From: Scenedesmus sp. ARA3
Lineage: Eukaryota > Chlorophyta > Chlorophyceae > Sphaeropleales > Scenedesmaceae
DNA: 50,829 nt
NCBI GenBank assembly: GCA_004335835.1
Contig: RWJK01001005.1
Span: forward strand, 1-50,829
Direction: 5' to 3'
Shown here: piece after piece, positions 11,539 to 23,498 of the stretch
How positions within the stretch are numbered: the first letter of the stretch is position 1
How the letters are laid out: the number at the start of each line of letters is the position of its first letter
The notes under the pieces: model-generated
Databases searched by the model: none
What the model was told of the DNA's origin: nothing
Seen by the model: only the letters and a program-made list of their open reading frames with translations
Position numbers and translations under genes: made by a program

Positions 11539-13507
11539 CGGCCAGCATCAGGCAACGTTTGATGTCTGCTGCAGTTGACCTGCCAACTGCCTGCTTGCAG
11601 CAGACTGCCGTGTCATTGCAATCTGTTGTCGCACGAGGCCTCATGTGCATGTGCTAGCATGAAGCTGTTGCTGGCATGCTGTGCCTACCTTGAATGTGCA
11701 TGCAGTCTGCGTGTTGAAATCTGGCGCTGTCACTGCTGCTCCCTGCAGGGGGTTGCCGGAATCTTGCAGCCTGCTGCCTCTGCAGGGTGGCCCTGCGCGC
11801 TGCAACACATCTGGCTGGTAGTCCGCCCTAGTCACACTCCTGCAAGACATGCAGACAGGTTTGCAATCGGTTGAACAGGTTGCGTTTCTGACATGCCAGC
11901 CTGCTGCCTCTGCAGGGTGGACCGGCGCGCTGTAACACATCTGGCTGGTAGTCCGCCCTAGTCACACTCCTGCAAGACATGCAGCCAGGTTTGCAGTTTG
12001 TTGACCGGGTTGTGTTGTTGACATGCCAGCCGGCTGCCTCTGCAGGGCGGGCCTGCGCGCTGCAACACATCTGGCTGGTAGTCCGCCCTAGTCACACTCC
12101 TGCAAGACACGCAGACAGGTTTGCAATTAGTTGACCAAGTTGTGTTGTTGACATGCCAGCCTGCTGCCTCTGCAAGGCGGGCCTGCGCGCTGCAACACAT
12201 CTGGCTGGTAGTCCGCCCTAGTCACACACCTGCAAGACATGTAGACAGGTTTGCAGTTAGTTGACCAAGTTGTGTTGTTGACATGCCAGCCTGCTGCCTC
12301 TGCAGCGCGGGCCTGCGCGCTGCAACATATCTGGCGGAAAATCTGCCCTGGTCACACTCCTGCAAGACATGGTCATGTATACAGTTAGTTGCATGGATTG
12401 CTGGAATGCCAGCAGAGAATTTGCTCCTGCATCTGTGCATAAGCCATGACTGAATCTGGGCTGACGCCAGTTGCTGGCCGCTGCCATGCTCTGCTTTGTC
12501 CAGACACGGCAGGGAGAGAGCCGCATCCAAATGCTGACGGAATATGCTGCCATGCCTGCTGCCGTTTTGTGTTTGCTGCTGTATGCATACCAGATTGCCG
12601 CACTCACTGCAGCACTGTTGGGTAGTCTGCTTGAGGTATCTGGCTCCCAGGTGGCTTGACTGGCACCTGCACCGTACAAAAGTAAAAAAGGGGCTGTGAC
12701 CACTGCTGCTATAAGCTAGCTGACACAGCAACACCTGTTGCAGCTGGATAAGGTGCGTGCATGTGCATGTACTATATAAATCGTCTTTTTGAGTACAGCA
12801 CCACCTGCATGAAACACTAGACGCAGAGCGGCAGGTGCAAGTAAACTGGCTGACTCTGCACACCATGACTGACAGGAATTGTGCAGCTGTGCTGCTGACA
12901 GTGCTGCTGCTGCCCCTGCTACTTATGCCTGATGCACTGTGCTGCTACTGCGGTTGTTATGCTGAGAGTCAGCTGCCAGGAGCTGCAGCCTGCACACCTG
13001 CCGTGTGGTGCCTGCTGGTGGGGGCTTGTATGCCGCTCGTGCTTCTGTCTTTGTTTGAAGCTTGCAGCTGCCATTAGCTTCAGCAGTGTTCCAAAGGCTG
13101 CTGCTGCAGGTGCTCTGCATGGCATAGCAGCGGGCAAACAGGGCAACCGCTTGCAGCTGCTGTTGCCAACATGCTGACATCAGCACCATCGCATGGTGAG
13201 GGAATCACAAGTGGGAAGAGCTAAGAGAGACGCCTGCACACGTGCACACGTGCAGAAACGTCCATTGGCTTCGTGAACCAGCACAAGATATCCATTGATG
13301 TTTGTCTTCAGTCACACACGAGCCAGAAACACAATGATGTACCAATGAACTGTGCTGGAGCAGTACCTGTTTACGTAGCCTGCCACAGCCTGTGCTAACT
13401 CCTGCAGCTGGCAACGCGGCTGGGTCTGGCCTCGAGACCTGCGGTTGTCGGGATTCAGCTGCTGTCAAGTCAGCAAAGGAGAGTCCCTGTTGCTGGGGTT
13501 CCTTCAT
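11330..13507 (-). CDS. Small conserved-looking protein, possibly SAXO/MAP6-like
   Basis: Five exons on the minus strand with matching phases: 13507-13367, 13159-12998, 12666-12608, 11839-11689, 11473-11330 (218 residues, stop TAA at 11330-11332). Readable stretches include TEARAAYKPPPAGTTRQ, PPGSQIPQADYPTVLQ, SVTRADYQPDVLQRAGPPC and VSYNIIHGGPVPAANP. The recurring pattern Ala/Thr-x-x-Asp/Ala-Tyr-x-Pro resembles the short Tyr-centred repeats of SAXO/MAP6 and other ciliary microtubule-binding proteins; this is inference from pattern only. No signal peptide or membrane segment is visible. The start at 13507 is the first ATG of an open exon and could be wrong. A (CTG) tract (11499-11537 on plus) lies just before the last acceptor. 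The gene is divergent from the site-2 protease, with starts 302 bp apart. Confidence 0.6.
11499..11537. repeat. CAG/CTG tract (13 units) before a splice acceptor
   Basis: Pure CAG on plus, so CTG on the transcribed-sense minus strand. It ends about 25 bp upstream of the acceptor of the last exon (11473) of the minus-strand gene. Confidence 0.9.
11740..12370 (-). repeat. Five-copy 130-bp tandem array of an exon start with its acceptor
   Basis: The acceptor plus exon start (TGCAG, then GAGTGTGACTAGGGC, reading SVTRADYQPDVLQRAG) occurs at exactly 130-bp steps. The marker TGCAAGACAY on plus starts at 11841, 11971, 12101, 12231 and 12361. Only the copy starting at 11839 reads on through a full exon. 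The other four keep the acceptor and about 25 codons, then reach a stop in the same phase. Confidence 0.95.
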
Positions 13508-13809
13508 GAGTGCTGGTGTGTCAGATGTACTGCTGTCACAGTGTGCTGCCCTGAAGCCCCTCGAAACTGCGATGAAGTTGTGGTGTACATCATATCAACC
13601 CATACGCGTTAAGAGCATGGCTGACCAGCTGTTGGTGTTTAACTGTGGTGAGTCAGTGACACTTTTTGGTTGCATGTGTGTGGATTGACATAGCTTCACC
13701 ACAAACACATTCAACTGCCTTCGAATGAACTGTTGCAGCGCCGATCGTGGCGTGTCGTTGCTGAAGAAGAACCGGGGTTGTCTTCAGCGGGTGGACACCT
13801 CACATAGCC
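13508..13809. promoter_or_regulatory. Shared divergent promoter region
   Basis: 302 bp separate the minus-strand ATG at 13507 from the plus-strand ATG at 13810. No clear TATA box is visible. If both starts are right, the two genes share one upstream region. Confidence 0.45.
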
Positions 13810-16438
13810 ATGCGGAGCTGCATCATGCAGCAACAGCACCTAGTGCAGCATAATGGCTCGTTTAGCACCCTGCAAGTGCGTCGGATGCTGGTCAGGGCCA
13901 GTGCTGCCAAGCCCCGCGTGGTGCCCTCCACCACACGGCAGCAATTGCTTGCACCAGCCAAGCAGCCAGCGCCCACGCAGCAGCATGCAGCTGAGGTCAG
14001 CCAGGTGGGGCCCTCCTGTCGTTGCGAGGCCTCAAACACACGCTGGGCCATGCCATCATGGCTAGCTGGTGGTCCAGGCACCACGCTGCTTGGCATTGCA
14101 GCAGCGGGCGCAGCAGGCATGCTGGGCAGGTGCGTCGCCAGCTGCAGCAGCAACTGAAGCAGCAGAGACATCACCTGAACCATCTGCTGGTTGGCCTTTG
14201 GCAGTTGCAGCATGCAGCAGCGCTCTCACCATGCGTACAGTTCCCAGCCTGGCCACACATGTCAAGAGTGCTGTCCCACCAGACAAAGCCTTTTTACAAG
14301 CATGCGGCTCAGCACACACACATCCTGCAACCTGATGTCTTTACATCACATCTCATTGTGGCCTCTAATTCTAATTCTGTGTCTGACTGTATCCCCTGCA
14401 TGCCCTACTGCAAAATCATCATGTTATGCAGTGGCTTCCAGGCAGACGGCCCAGCCTCAACAGCGCAAGCCCTGGGGGTGCTAGCAGCCATCATCGCTGT
14501 GCACGAGTTTGGACACTTCTCAGCAGCGCGCTTGCAGGGAATTCACGTGACACAATTTGCCATCGGCTTTGGACCGCCACTCATTGCTTTCAAGGTGCGG
14601 GCTTGTGTAGCAGCAGCTGCAGCCTCATGTAGCAGCAGCTGGGCAGTATGGGGTGAGGTGCAGAAGACTGCCAGCTGGCTTCCTTTGACCCTGCCAGCTT
14701 GGCATGCACTTGGTGCACGTTTGTCGTCACCAGCAGCAGCAGCAGCAATGCAGCAGCAGCAGCTGCTGCAATGGAGCAGCAGCAGCAGCAGCCAGGTCCT
14801 GTCACAGCAGCAGCTACAGGTACTTTCAGCACACAACAATTGCCCTGTTGTGCACCAGCCAGGCAGAGCTGCAGCCTTCAAGGATTTGGCACAACATCCC
14901 CTTTGCTAGCAGTCTTGAGTTGCTGCTTTAAACACAGCAACTGACACCCTGACTGCTGTTTGTTTTTTGCTGCCTCATCCGCTTGCCTCATCTGCTGCAG
15001 CGTGGAGAGGTTGAGTACTCGCTGCGGGCAATCCCCCTGGGCGGTTACGTGGCATTCCCTGATGACGATCCCAAGAGCAGCTACGCACCAGATGACCCCA
15101 ACCTGCTGCAGAACCGCAGCGTGGTGCAGCGAGCAATCGTGATCTCAGCAGGCGTGATTGCCAACGTGCTGTTTGCGCTGGCGATCCTGTTTGCTCAGGT
15201 GGGAAATGCAGTACATCTGTCTGTCTCCTATGAGCACCACTTCCACTCTATCAGACACAGAGTCTGCTGGCCACTCACCAGTCAAAAGCATAACGCATAG
15301 GGATGACTCGAAGTCATGGTTTCAGCAGCTGGCTTTCATCGTATTGTGATGTCACACATGGTCCTTGTGTGCTGCTGCTGCTGCAGGTCAACATTGTTGG
15401 CAAGGCGCAGAGCTCCTACCTGCCAGGCGTGCAACATAGGCGCCTGTTTTAAGCTTTATTCTGGTGCATTGCTCCTGCTGCTGCAGGTCAACATTGTGGG
15501 CAAGGCGCAGAGCTCCTACCTGCCTGGCGTGCTGGTGCCTGAGATCAATGCCGGCGGCGTGGCGGAGCGCGCTGGCTTCATGCCGGGCGATGTCATCCTG
15601 CGGGTCGGCGACTTCATCGTGCCGGCAAACCCCAGCCAGGTGAGCAATGAAGCAGCTGTCATTTTGGGGCAGTGTACAGCCCCCGGCCCGTGTCCCTGGC
15701 TCGTTACGCTGTACTTTTTGGGTATCATTAGGTGCCTGACAAAGTGTCCACCAAGAAGGCCTAGGCTGTTAGATGTGGTCCTTACTCCACTAGATGGTCA
15801 TCTTGCCCCCTGCTGAACACCACTTGCCCCTGCCTCCCGTCACTTCCGCTTGGATCTCTGCTCAGGTGCCGGACGTGGTGTCCACCATCAAGGCGCACCC
15901 CAACGACCCCCTCACCTTCCAGGTGCAGCGCGGCCAGGAGCAGCTGCAGCTCACAGCCACGCCAGCAGCCGGCAAAGACGGCAGCGGCGCAATCGGCGTG
16001 AGCCTCTTCTCCCACAGCTACATCAAGCACACCATGCCGCAGGGCGTCGGCGATGCAGTCACCATGACTGGCGCGGAGTTCAACCGGCTTGCAGGAACCG
16101 TGCTGAATGGCCTGAAGCAGATCCTGACAAACTTCAACAGCATGGCGGGCCAGATCTCTGGACCTGTCGCGATCGTGGCGGCTGGCAGTGAGATCGCCCG
16201 CACAGATGCGGCCGGGCTGTATCAGTTTTGCGCAATTGTGAACATCAACCTGGCGGTTGTGAACACGCTGCCGCTGCCGGCGCTGGATGGCGGGTACCTG
16301 CTGCTGCTGCTGCTGGAGGCTGCGAGGGGCAAGAAGCTGCCGGAGGGGCTGGAGCAGGGCGTGATGACGAGTGGGCTGCTGCTGATGATGGTGCTGGGCG
16401 TGAGCCTTGCTATTCGTGACACGATGAACCTGCTGTGA
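13810..16438 (+). CDS. Site-2 protease (peptidase M50), probable chloroplast inner-envelope/thylakoid type
   Basis: Intramembrane zinc metalloprotease of the RseP/ARASP group. Five exons with consistent phase: 13810-14129, 14432-14594, 15001-15198, 15487-15639, 15866-16438 (468 residues; similar to plant ARASP). Residues 1 to about 105 are Arg/Ala/Ser-rich and look like a plastid transit peptide. The zinc motif HEFGH is at about 131-135 inside a hydrophobic helix, followed by FGPPLIAFK. Exon 3 has LRAIPLGGYVAFPDDD, then a membrane segment (VISAGVIANVLFALAILFA). Exon 4 is a single PDZ domain (GVAERAGFMPGDVILRVGD). Exon 5 ends with the second catalytic motif NTLPLPALDGG (about 411-421; Asp419) and two C-terminal membrane segments. 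All catalytic residues are present. Substrates are unknown; in plants such proteases act in plastid development and stress. The tandem TGTAA at 17504-17513 is the likely poly(A) signal. Confidence 0.93.
15371..15540 (+). repeat. 100-bp tandem copy of the exon 4 acceptor and start
   Basis: CTGCTGCAG followed by GTCAACATTG occurs at 15387 and exactly 100 bp later at 15487. About 40 bp of coding sequence is duplicated. The first copy runs into TAA after about 21 codons; the second opens the full PDZ exon. Confidence 0.95.
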
Positions 16439-16567
16439 GCAGGGGTCAGCTGTGAGGCGTGCTGCTGTGTTGCGTGCTGAGCAACGCATTGTGTTGGTTG
16501 ACGCTGCGTGTGGTGTGCTCCCAGTGATGCTGCTGCTGCTTGGCTGGGCAGCAGTCATACACATACA

Positions 16568-16695
16568 GCAAGCAGCTGCCAGAGGCGCTGGTGCTGCGCA
16601 AGTGGGCTGCTGCGCAAGTAGGCTGCTGCTGATGATGGTGCTGGGCGTGAGCCTTGCTATTCGTGACACAATGAACCTGCTGTGAGCAGGGTGTC
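16568..16695 (+). repeat. Copy of the site-2 protease 3' coding end past the stop
   Basis: The last 22 codons plus stop (GLLLMMVLGVSLAIRDTMNL, then L and TGA) recur about 247 bp downstream at about 16618-16685. Eroded matches to the preceding KLPEGLEQ region start near 16568. The copy preserves the reading and the stop. Confidence 0.9.
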
Positions 16696-17503
16696 ATCAC
16701 TGCCTGAGCCCTGTCCCGTGTATGTGTGCATCTGGCCCGTGTGATACCAGCAACCTACATTGAAGCAGCCTGCTGTGAGGCCTGAGCGGTTTGTGTTGCG
16801 TGGGGTTTGTTGGTAGTGTAGCGCTGCAGACTTGCGTGTGCTGCTGACGCTGTTGCTGCTTGGTTGAATGGTGTTTTGGTCACTTTGCAGCGCATGCCCA
16901 CCTAGTGTGGATGCGGGCGACTGATTGGGGGCAGGGCTGCAAGTGCTGATACCGCTGTTGCAATGCCAAGTGCTCAGCTAGGCCACAGGCAGCCTGAGCT
17001 ATGCTGCGCGAGGGATTATGTTGCAGCTGTAGCTATAGCCTGCTGTGCTTTGCGCAGCAGGTAACAAGCCTGCTGTGCGTGCCTGCATTTGGTGCAAGGC
17101 AGCTCTGCAGAGCAGCAGCTGCTGCTGCCCGTCTGTGGTATGTACTATATTCGTTGGTGTGCTCATGTTGTGTGAGTATGGTGGGCGTGTCTGGTTGCAT
17201 TGTGGGAGTGAGAGCCTGCAGTGAGGGGCTGACGCGTGTAGGGGGCCTGAAGGCATATCTCTCCTGCAAGGGTGCCTGCTAGCACTGCTGTGCTGCGTGC
17301 TAAAGCCTGTGTGGCTTCTGGAAGAGGATGGACTGGGTTGTCTGCTGTACATCAGAGCATATACATCAGAGCATATATCTTCGTGTGAGTGATTGTCCCC
17401 GTGTCCTCCCACTGGTTGCGTCTGCTGCAAGTGCTTGTTCTGTGTACAGCTGCCAACACAGCTGCAGGAGGGAGAGCTCATTCATTGTGTGACATCGTCC
17501 TCA

Positions 17504-17513
17504 TGTAATGTAA
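17504..17513 (+). terminator. Tandem poly(A) signal TGTAATGTAA
   Basis: Two adjoining TGTAA motifs, the standard chlorophyte polyadenylation signal, about 1.07 kb after the site-2 protease stop and 276 bp before the COBW ATG. Confidence 0.6.
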
Positions 17514-17788
17514 TTGATCTGTGCCAAGAACAATTGTTTCCTGCAATTCTCTATACCAACAATGGTTTATTGGCGGACGTAGCATTACAGTTGCGGGTGT
17601 ACCAGCAGTACCTCAGCAGGCTGGGGTGCAGGTAAAGCCCTTGCTCTCCGAAGGTGACACGTTCACCTACTGCCAATTGCATCATTACGAAAGCGCCTGC
17701 AAACGGATGCAAACGCAGCGCTAGACGTGATCGGTGGCTATTGCACACTACGACGCTTGCAGCACACATCCGTGACTGTGGTAGCAAA

Positions 17789-20700
17789 ATGGCTGAGGAA
17801 GATAAGAAGGTTCCAGTAACGGTGGTGACGGGCTTTCTTGGAGCTGGAAAGACGACGCTGGTGAACCACATCCTGAAGGGTGCGCCTTGGGGCAGCAGCT
17901 GTGTACAGCAGACCAATCCATGTGTTTGTCAACTCATTGCGTTCGTAGCACCCCAGCTTGTGATCCTGCTTGAAACATGCACCATATGCAGGTTGAGGTC
18001 ATGTTGACTGGCTTGTCTTGCTAGATCACCTTTGCATGGTGTTGTAGTGTCTCTGTGCTGCTGCGTGAAACCAGCTCTGGTGTAACCAGCTGCTAATGCT
18101 TCTTTCCTGCAGGCAATCATGGCAAGAGGATTGCAGTCATTGAGAATGAGTTTGGTGAGCAGCGTTAACCACGTGTACTTGGCACACCTGCTGGTGCCCG
18201 CGAATTACATCTCTTTTGAAATTGGACACAGCTGCTGCTCCGCCCAAATCATGCAGCTTCCTAAGCCACTACGCAGCTTGAGAGACAGCAGTCGGGTTGA
18301 GGGGAGGTACCATGTGTATGTACAGGGATGAACATGCGTATGTTTGGAGATGTGAACACGTGTGCAGAGGGCACACAGTCAGCCCAACACAAGGTCATGC
18401 CGCAAAGCAGCACTGGCTGCCGCAGCAGCGACGGGGAGCCGCCAGGCGCAGCAACAGCCTTCAGTGTCCTGATAATGGCAGCTGCAATCCTACGGCATGT
18501 ACGCCACACTCCTGCTGCTGCCTGCGCAAAACGCTGCACACAGTGTGATGCTTTGCCACATCCTATACCATACAGCAATGTCCTGCAAGCAGTGCCTCAG
18601 GCAGTGCTTTCTGTTTACTTGAATGACTCAAACATGTTGTTGATGCTTGCAGGAGAGGTGGGCATTGATGATGCGCTGGTCATGGAGACTAGGGAGGAGA
18701 CAGGGATGCTCTACATGAAGCAGCACCTCACAAGTGGTGTGCCTGTTGTTGTCATGACTGCTTGCAGGAGAGGTGGGCATTGATGACGCGCTGGTCATGG
18801 AGACCAAGGAGGAGATCTACGAGATGAACAACGGCTGCGTGTGCTGCACAGGTGAGACAAACGGTTTGCAGAGCACTTCACCAGTGAACCACCAGTGATC
18901 ACCAGGGAACCACCAGGGAACCACCAGTGCATCGCCAGTGAACCACCAGTGCAATTGCTGCGTGAGCTGCACAGGTGCAGTGAAGGGCTGCCCGCAAGCC
19001 AGCACTGAGTGCACCACCCAGTGTACGAACCCACTGGCTATGTGCTTGTGAATTGTATGAGTATGAGACGGACAGCGGCTTTGGCTGCAGCACTGGTGGG
19101 GCTGCTTCACTGTGAGTGCGCTACACACAGTCCACGCACTCACCAGCTGTGTGCAGCAGCCGCTGCCGCTGCCGCCCCGGCACAGCCACGGTCTCCTGGC
19201 GTCTCGCTTATCAACTCGTATAGAATGTCGCTTGCGGAGCTGCTGAGCACCAGCAGCTGCTGCTTATCCTCCTGCAGTGCCTGGCACCAATGAGCAAACC
19301 GCGAACTCCACACTACTGCTGCTGCTGTGTTATCTGCTGCTGCAGTGCGTGGCGACCTCATCCGCATCCTCAACAAGCTGCTCAAGCGCAAGAGCAAGTT
19401 TGACGCCATCATGATTGAAACAACAGGCTTGGCAAACCCCGCCCCCGTGATCCAGGTGGGCGCAATTTTTTTTTGTTACTAGGGTGGGCGCAAACTTCAA
19501 GCCATCATCCAGCCACTGGTGTTGGTGTTGAATATCTGCGCATGCAGACAGTTGTTTACATTGAACGAGGCGACAGGCCCAGCAAACCCCGCCCCCAGTG
19601 ATCCAGGTGGGCGCAGACCTCAAGCCATCATCCAGAAACTGGTGTTAATCTTCCTGGGATTCATGCGCAAGCATGCATGTGCTGCAGTAATTTGTTCACG
19701 CAGGCATATAGAGCCAAGCGCCGTGCTTTTTTGAGTTTGGTTGGTCCTGGCTACCTGCCTGCTCTCTCTCTGCCCCGCAGACGTTCTTTGTGGACGATGA
19801 CCTGCAGGAATCCTGCCAGCTGGACGCTGTGCTGTGCCTGTTGGATGCGCCTGACCTAATCCACCTCTGCGCTCTCTCACCGCGCCCTCTTGCCTGCCTG
19901 CCTGCCAGGCTGCCTGCCAGTTGGACGCCATGCTTCGCCTGGTGGACGCCAAGCACATCACCTATCAGCCCCTGCGCATCTTCGAATCCTTTCTGCTCTC
20001 CTGCCTGCCTGCAGACCTTCTTTGTGGACGACGACCTGAAGGAGTCCTGCCAGCTGGATGCCGTGCTGTGCCTGGTGGACGCCAAGCACATCACGCAGCA
20101 CCTGGACGAGGTCAAGCCAGAGGGCGTGGTGAATGAGGCAGGTGCGCAACTGTATTCGACCGCAGCTAGCATATGTTGCGCAGCATGCATGGCAGTCCTT
20201 TGGCTCCTGTGATCAGCTGTGCCTGCCTGGCTGACGCCAAGCACATCACGCAGCACCTGGACGAGGTCAAGCCAGAGGGGCGTGGTGAACGAGGCAGGTG
20301 CGCAACTGTTGTTGAATGCAGCTAGCTTCTTCTGTATGCTTTCTGTATGTGCTGTGCCTTGATCTTAAGCACATCACGCAGCATCTGGATGAGGTCAAGC
20401 CAGAGGGTGTGGTGATTGAGGCAGGTGCGCAACTGTTTGTACTTCAGCTAGCATGCAATGCTCAGCATGTGTTGTGATAATTGACCTGTGACCTTGTCAT
20501 GACTTGTACGCGGCCTGAACTGATGCCTGCTCTCTGTTGAGCAAAACAAGTCCAGCCTGAAAGCTCTTGCCGCCTGTTGTGGGGTTTCAGCAGCTGGGCA
20601 GGCTCGAGTACAGGTGTTGCCAACCTTGTTTGTTATTATTTCATCGTTGCCGCCGCTGCTGGTGATGGGTGTTGCACTGTCTCTGTTTGCCGCCTGCAGT

Positions 20701-23440
20701 GCAGCAAGTGGCGTTTGCGGACCGGCTGCTGCTGAACAAGACAGACCTAGTCACCGACGCGCAGAAGGCAACAGTCATCAAGCGCCTACGGGTGCGTGGC
20801 CAACCTCACTTTGATGGTTTCATTGAATTCTCAGCTGTGCATTAGTGTGGATTGTTAGGCTCTGGAGGCATGGCTGCTGAGCTTCTGGTCAGAAACTGGC
20901 TGTGCAGTTGCCAGCCAGTGTGCTGTGTTCGCATCTGTAAACCACGTCTTGCAGCAGCTTCCAAAGGAAGTGTACGCGAGTTGTGCCCTGAGTGCTGTGG
21001 CTGTTTCAAACCTGGTGCTGCTGCTGCTGTACTGTGACTTCAACAATGTCCTGCAGGCCATCAATCTGCTGCTGTTTGTTGAGGCTAGTGCTTCTTCTTC
21101 TTTCACTGAAACCATCCTTGTGTGTGTGAACAATCTGCCTGCAGGCCATCAACCGGGGTGCTGAGCTGGTGGAGTGCACCAATGCAGAAGTCGACCTGGC
21201 GAGGGTGCTGGGCATCCAGAGCTTCAGCATGGACCGCATGCTGGAGATGGACCCAGACTTCCTGGTGGGTTGTCACTGATGTGTTACTTTGTGTCACTTT
21301 TTTGTTCAACAGCTGGTGTCTTTCATTTGCCAGCCTTTTTTGTGGCTGGTGCAGGTGCTGGGTATCCGAAGCTTCAGCATGGACCGCATGCTGGAGATGG
21401 ACCCGGACTTCCTGGTGGGTTGTCACATTTCTGTTATAATCATGTTTTTTTGATGGTTTAAACCAAATGACATATGTCGTTTGCTTGTGATTTGGTGAGC
21501 GTGGTGCTGGGCATCCAGAGCTTCAGCATGGACCGCATATGCATTTTTTTGTGTGTTTCATGCTGACCTTTGCAGGAGGACGACAGCCATCACCACAAAG
21601 AGCACCACCACCACGACCACCACCAACACCACTGTCATACGACCTGTCCTTTTGAGTATGCCTTGTCTATTTGATGCTGCCCTTTGCAGGAGGACGACAG
21701 CCATCACCACAAGGAGCACCACCACCACGACCACCACTGTGACTCCACCTGCACCAACGAGCACCACCACCACGACCACGTGTGTGACACCACATGCTCA
21801 CACGAGGGAGACCACCACTCACACCTCGACCACAAGCACGACAGCAGGTGAGAAAAGGGCGCACTTGACTTGCCATGTGTTGTTGCTGTAACAGTTGACT
21901 TATACATTACATTTGCATGTATGCATCCCAGCAAAGCAATTGAAAATGCTCCGGTCCGGATGGAGAGCACACAAGTGTATGGAGTCGTGTGCTGCTGGTT
22001 GGACGGCATGCTTCTAGACTCGCACATGAGTGCAGCTGCTCTTACGAAGGCGAACACCACTCACACCTGGACCACAAGCACGATAGCAGGTGACAGGCGG
22101 TTCGGAATCATAGGATGTTGGGTTGATGCCACTGTGCTGTTGGAGCGGTATGCAGCTGTTGGCTCTTACATGAGGGCGGCAGCTGCTGACTGTGCAGTTT
22201 GGGCAACGACGCGTACAGCAGCGCAGACATGCATCGCTGCCTCTCACTCTGTTGTGTCATGTTAACTTCTGTCACGTCACACTTAGTATATGGTTGGAGT
22301 GCGCTGCACCACACTTCAACCATTTATCGAGTTTGATGTGACAGCTTTCAACACTCGCTTGGAACCCGCAGTGGTTTTCATACCAAATTTTAGGCTTCAA
22401 GTATTATTCCGTGAATAGCGTGGGCATCGATTGAAAATGAGGCAACAGACATGCATCGCTGCCTCACACCATGTTACAAAGCTTGTTATAACATCTCATG
22501 TTTGCGCAGCGTGACCAGTGTGGGCATCGTGGCGGACGGCAGCGCAGACATGCGCAAGCTCAACGCGTGACTCTCCTCATGCTGTGCTCACACACACTAT
22601 CAATCTCTATTTCACCCACAAGCATGTTTGTATGTGTGCAGTGTGACCAGTGTGGGCATCGTGGCGGACGGCAGCGCAGACATGCATCGCTGCCTCACAC
22701 CCTGTCACATTTGTTACATGACGTGTTGTATTGTACTGTACTGCTGTATTTGCCACTGCCTGCCATCTGCGCAGCGTGACCAGTGTGGGCATTGTGGCGG
22801 ATGGCAGCGCAGATATGCGCAAGCTCAACGGCTATTGTGTATATAGAGCTCCTCACACAACATATTTTTTACATAGCTCACACAAACACGCGTGTATGTG
22901 TGCAGTGTGACCAGCGTGGGCATCGTGGCGGATGGCAGCACAGACATGCGCAAGCTCAACGCCTGGCTGTCAGGGCTGCTGCAGGAGCGCGGGCCTGACC
23001 TGTTCAGGTCAAAGGGCATCCTGGCCATCCACGGCTCTGACGACAAGTGAGCACCAGTGCCAAGTGGTATTGTTCAACTTGTCACTCAGTCGACTGTTTT
23101 GATAGGCGTGGCCTTATGCTGCTCCAAGGGCATCCTGGCCATCCACGGCTCTGATGACAACTGAGCACCAGTGCCTCTAGTTGCCATGTAGTACGGTGTC
23201 ATCAAGAGGTCGCTGTCATTTACTCAGCTGGTCCAAAGTAGGTGGCCTGATCTGTTCCGCTCCAAGTGCATCCTGGCCATCCACGGCTCCGACGACAAGT
23301 GAGCACCAGTGCCTCTAGTTGCCATGTAGTACGGTGTCATCTAGAGGGCACTTCATTTACTCAGCTGGTTGAAGTGCGTGGCCTGGCCTGTTCTGCTCCA
23401 AGGGCATCCTGGCCATTCAAGGGTCCGATGACAGTTGAGT

Positions 23441-23498
<58 letters not shown>

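Larger units (their letters stand above)
16439..17788 (+). other. Long 3' region of the site-2 protease and upstream region of the COBW gene
   Basis: Apart from the duplicated 3' end and the TGTAA pair I see no coding exon. The sequence is TG-rich like other 3' regions in this window. The COBW promoter must lie in 17514-17788; no TATA box is obvious. Confidence 0.55.

Noticed and set aside
12865..13077. Plus-strand hydrophobic 70-codon ORF after a TATATAAA at 12773
   Set aside because: It lies antisense to a well-phased minus-strand exon (12998-13159), and the TATA-like sequence falls in an intron of that gene. No other support.
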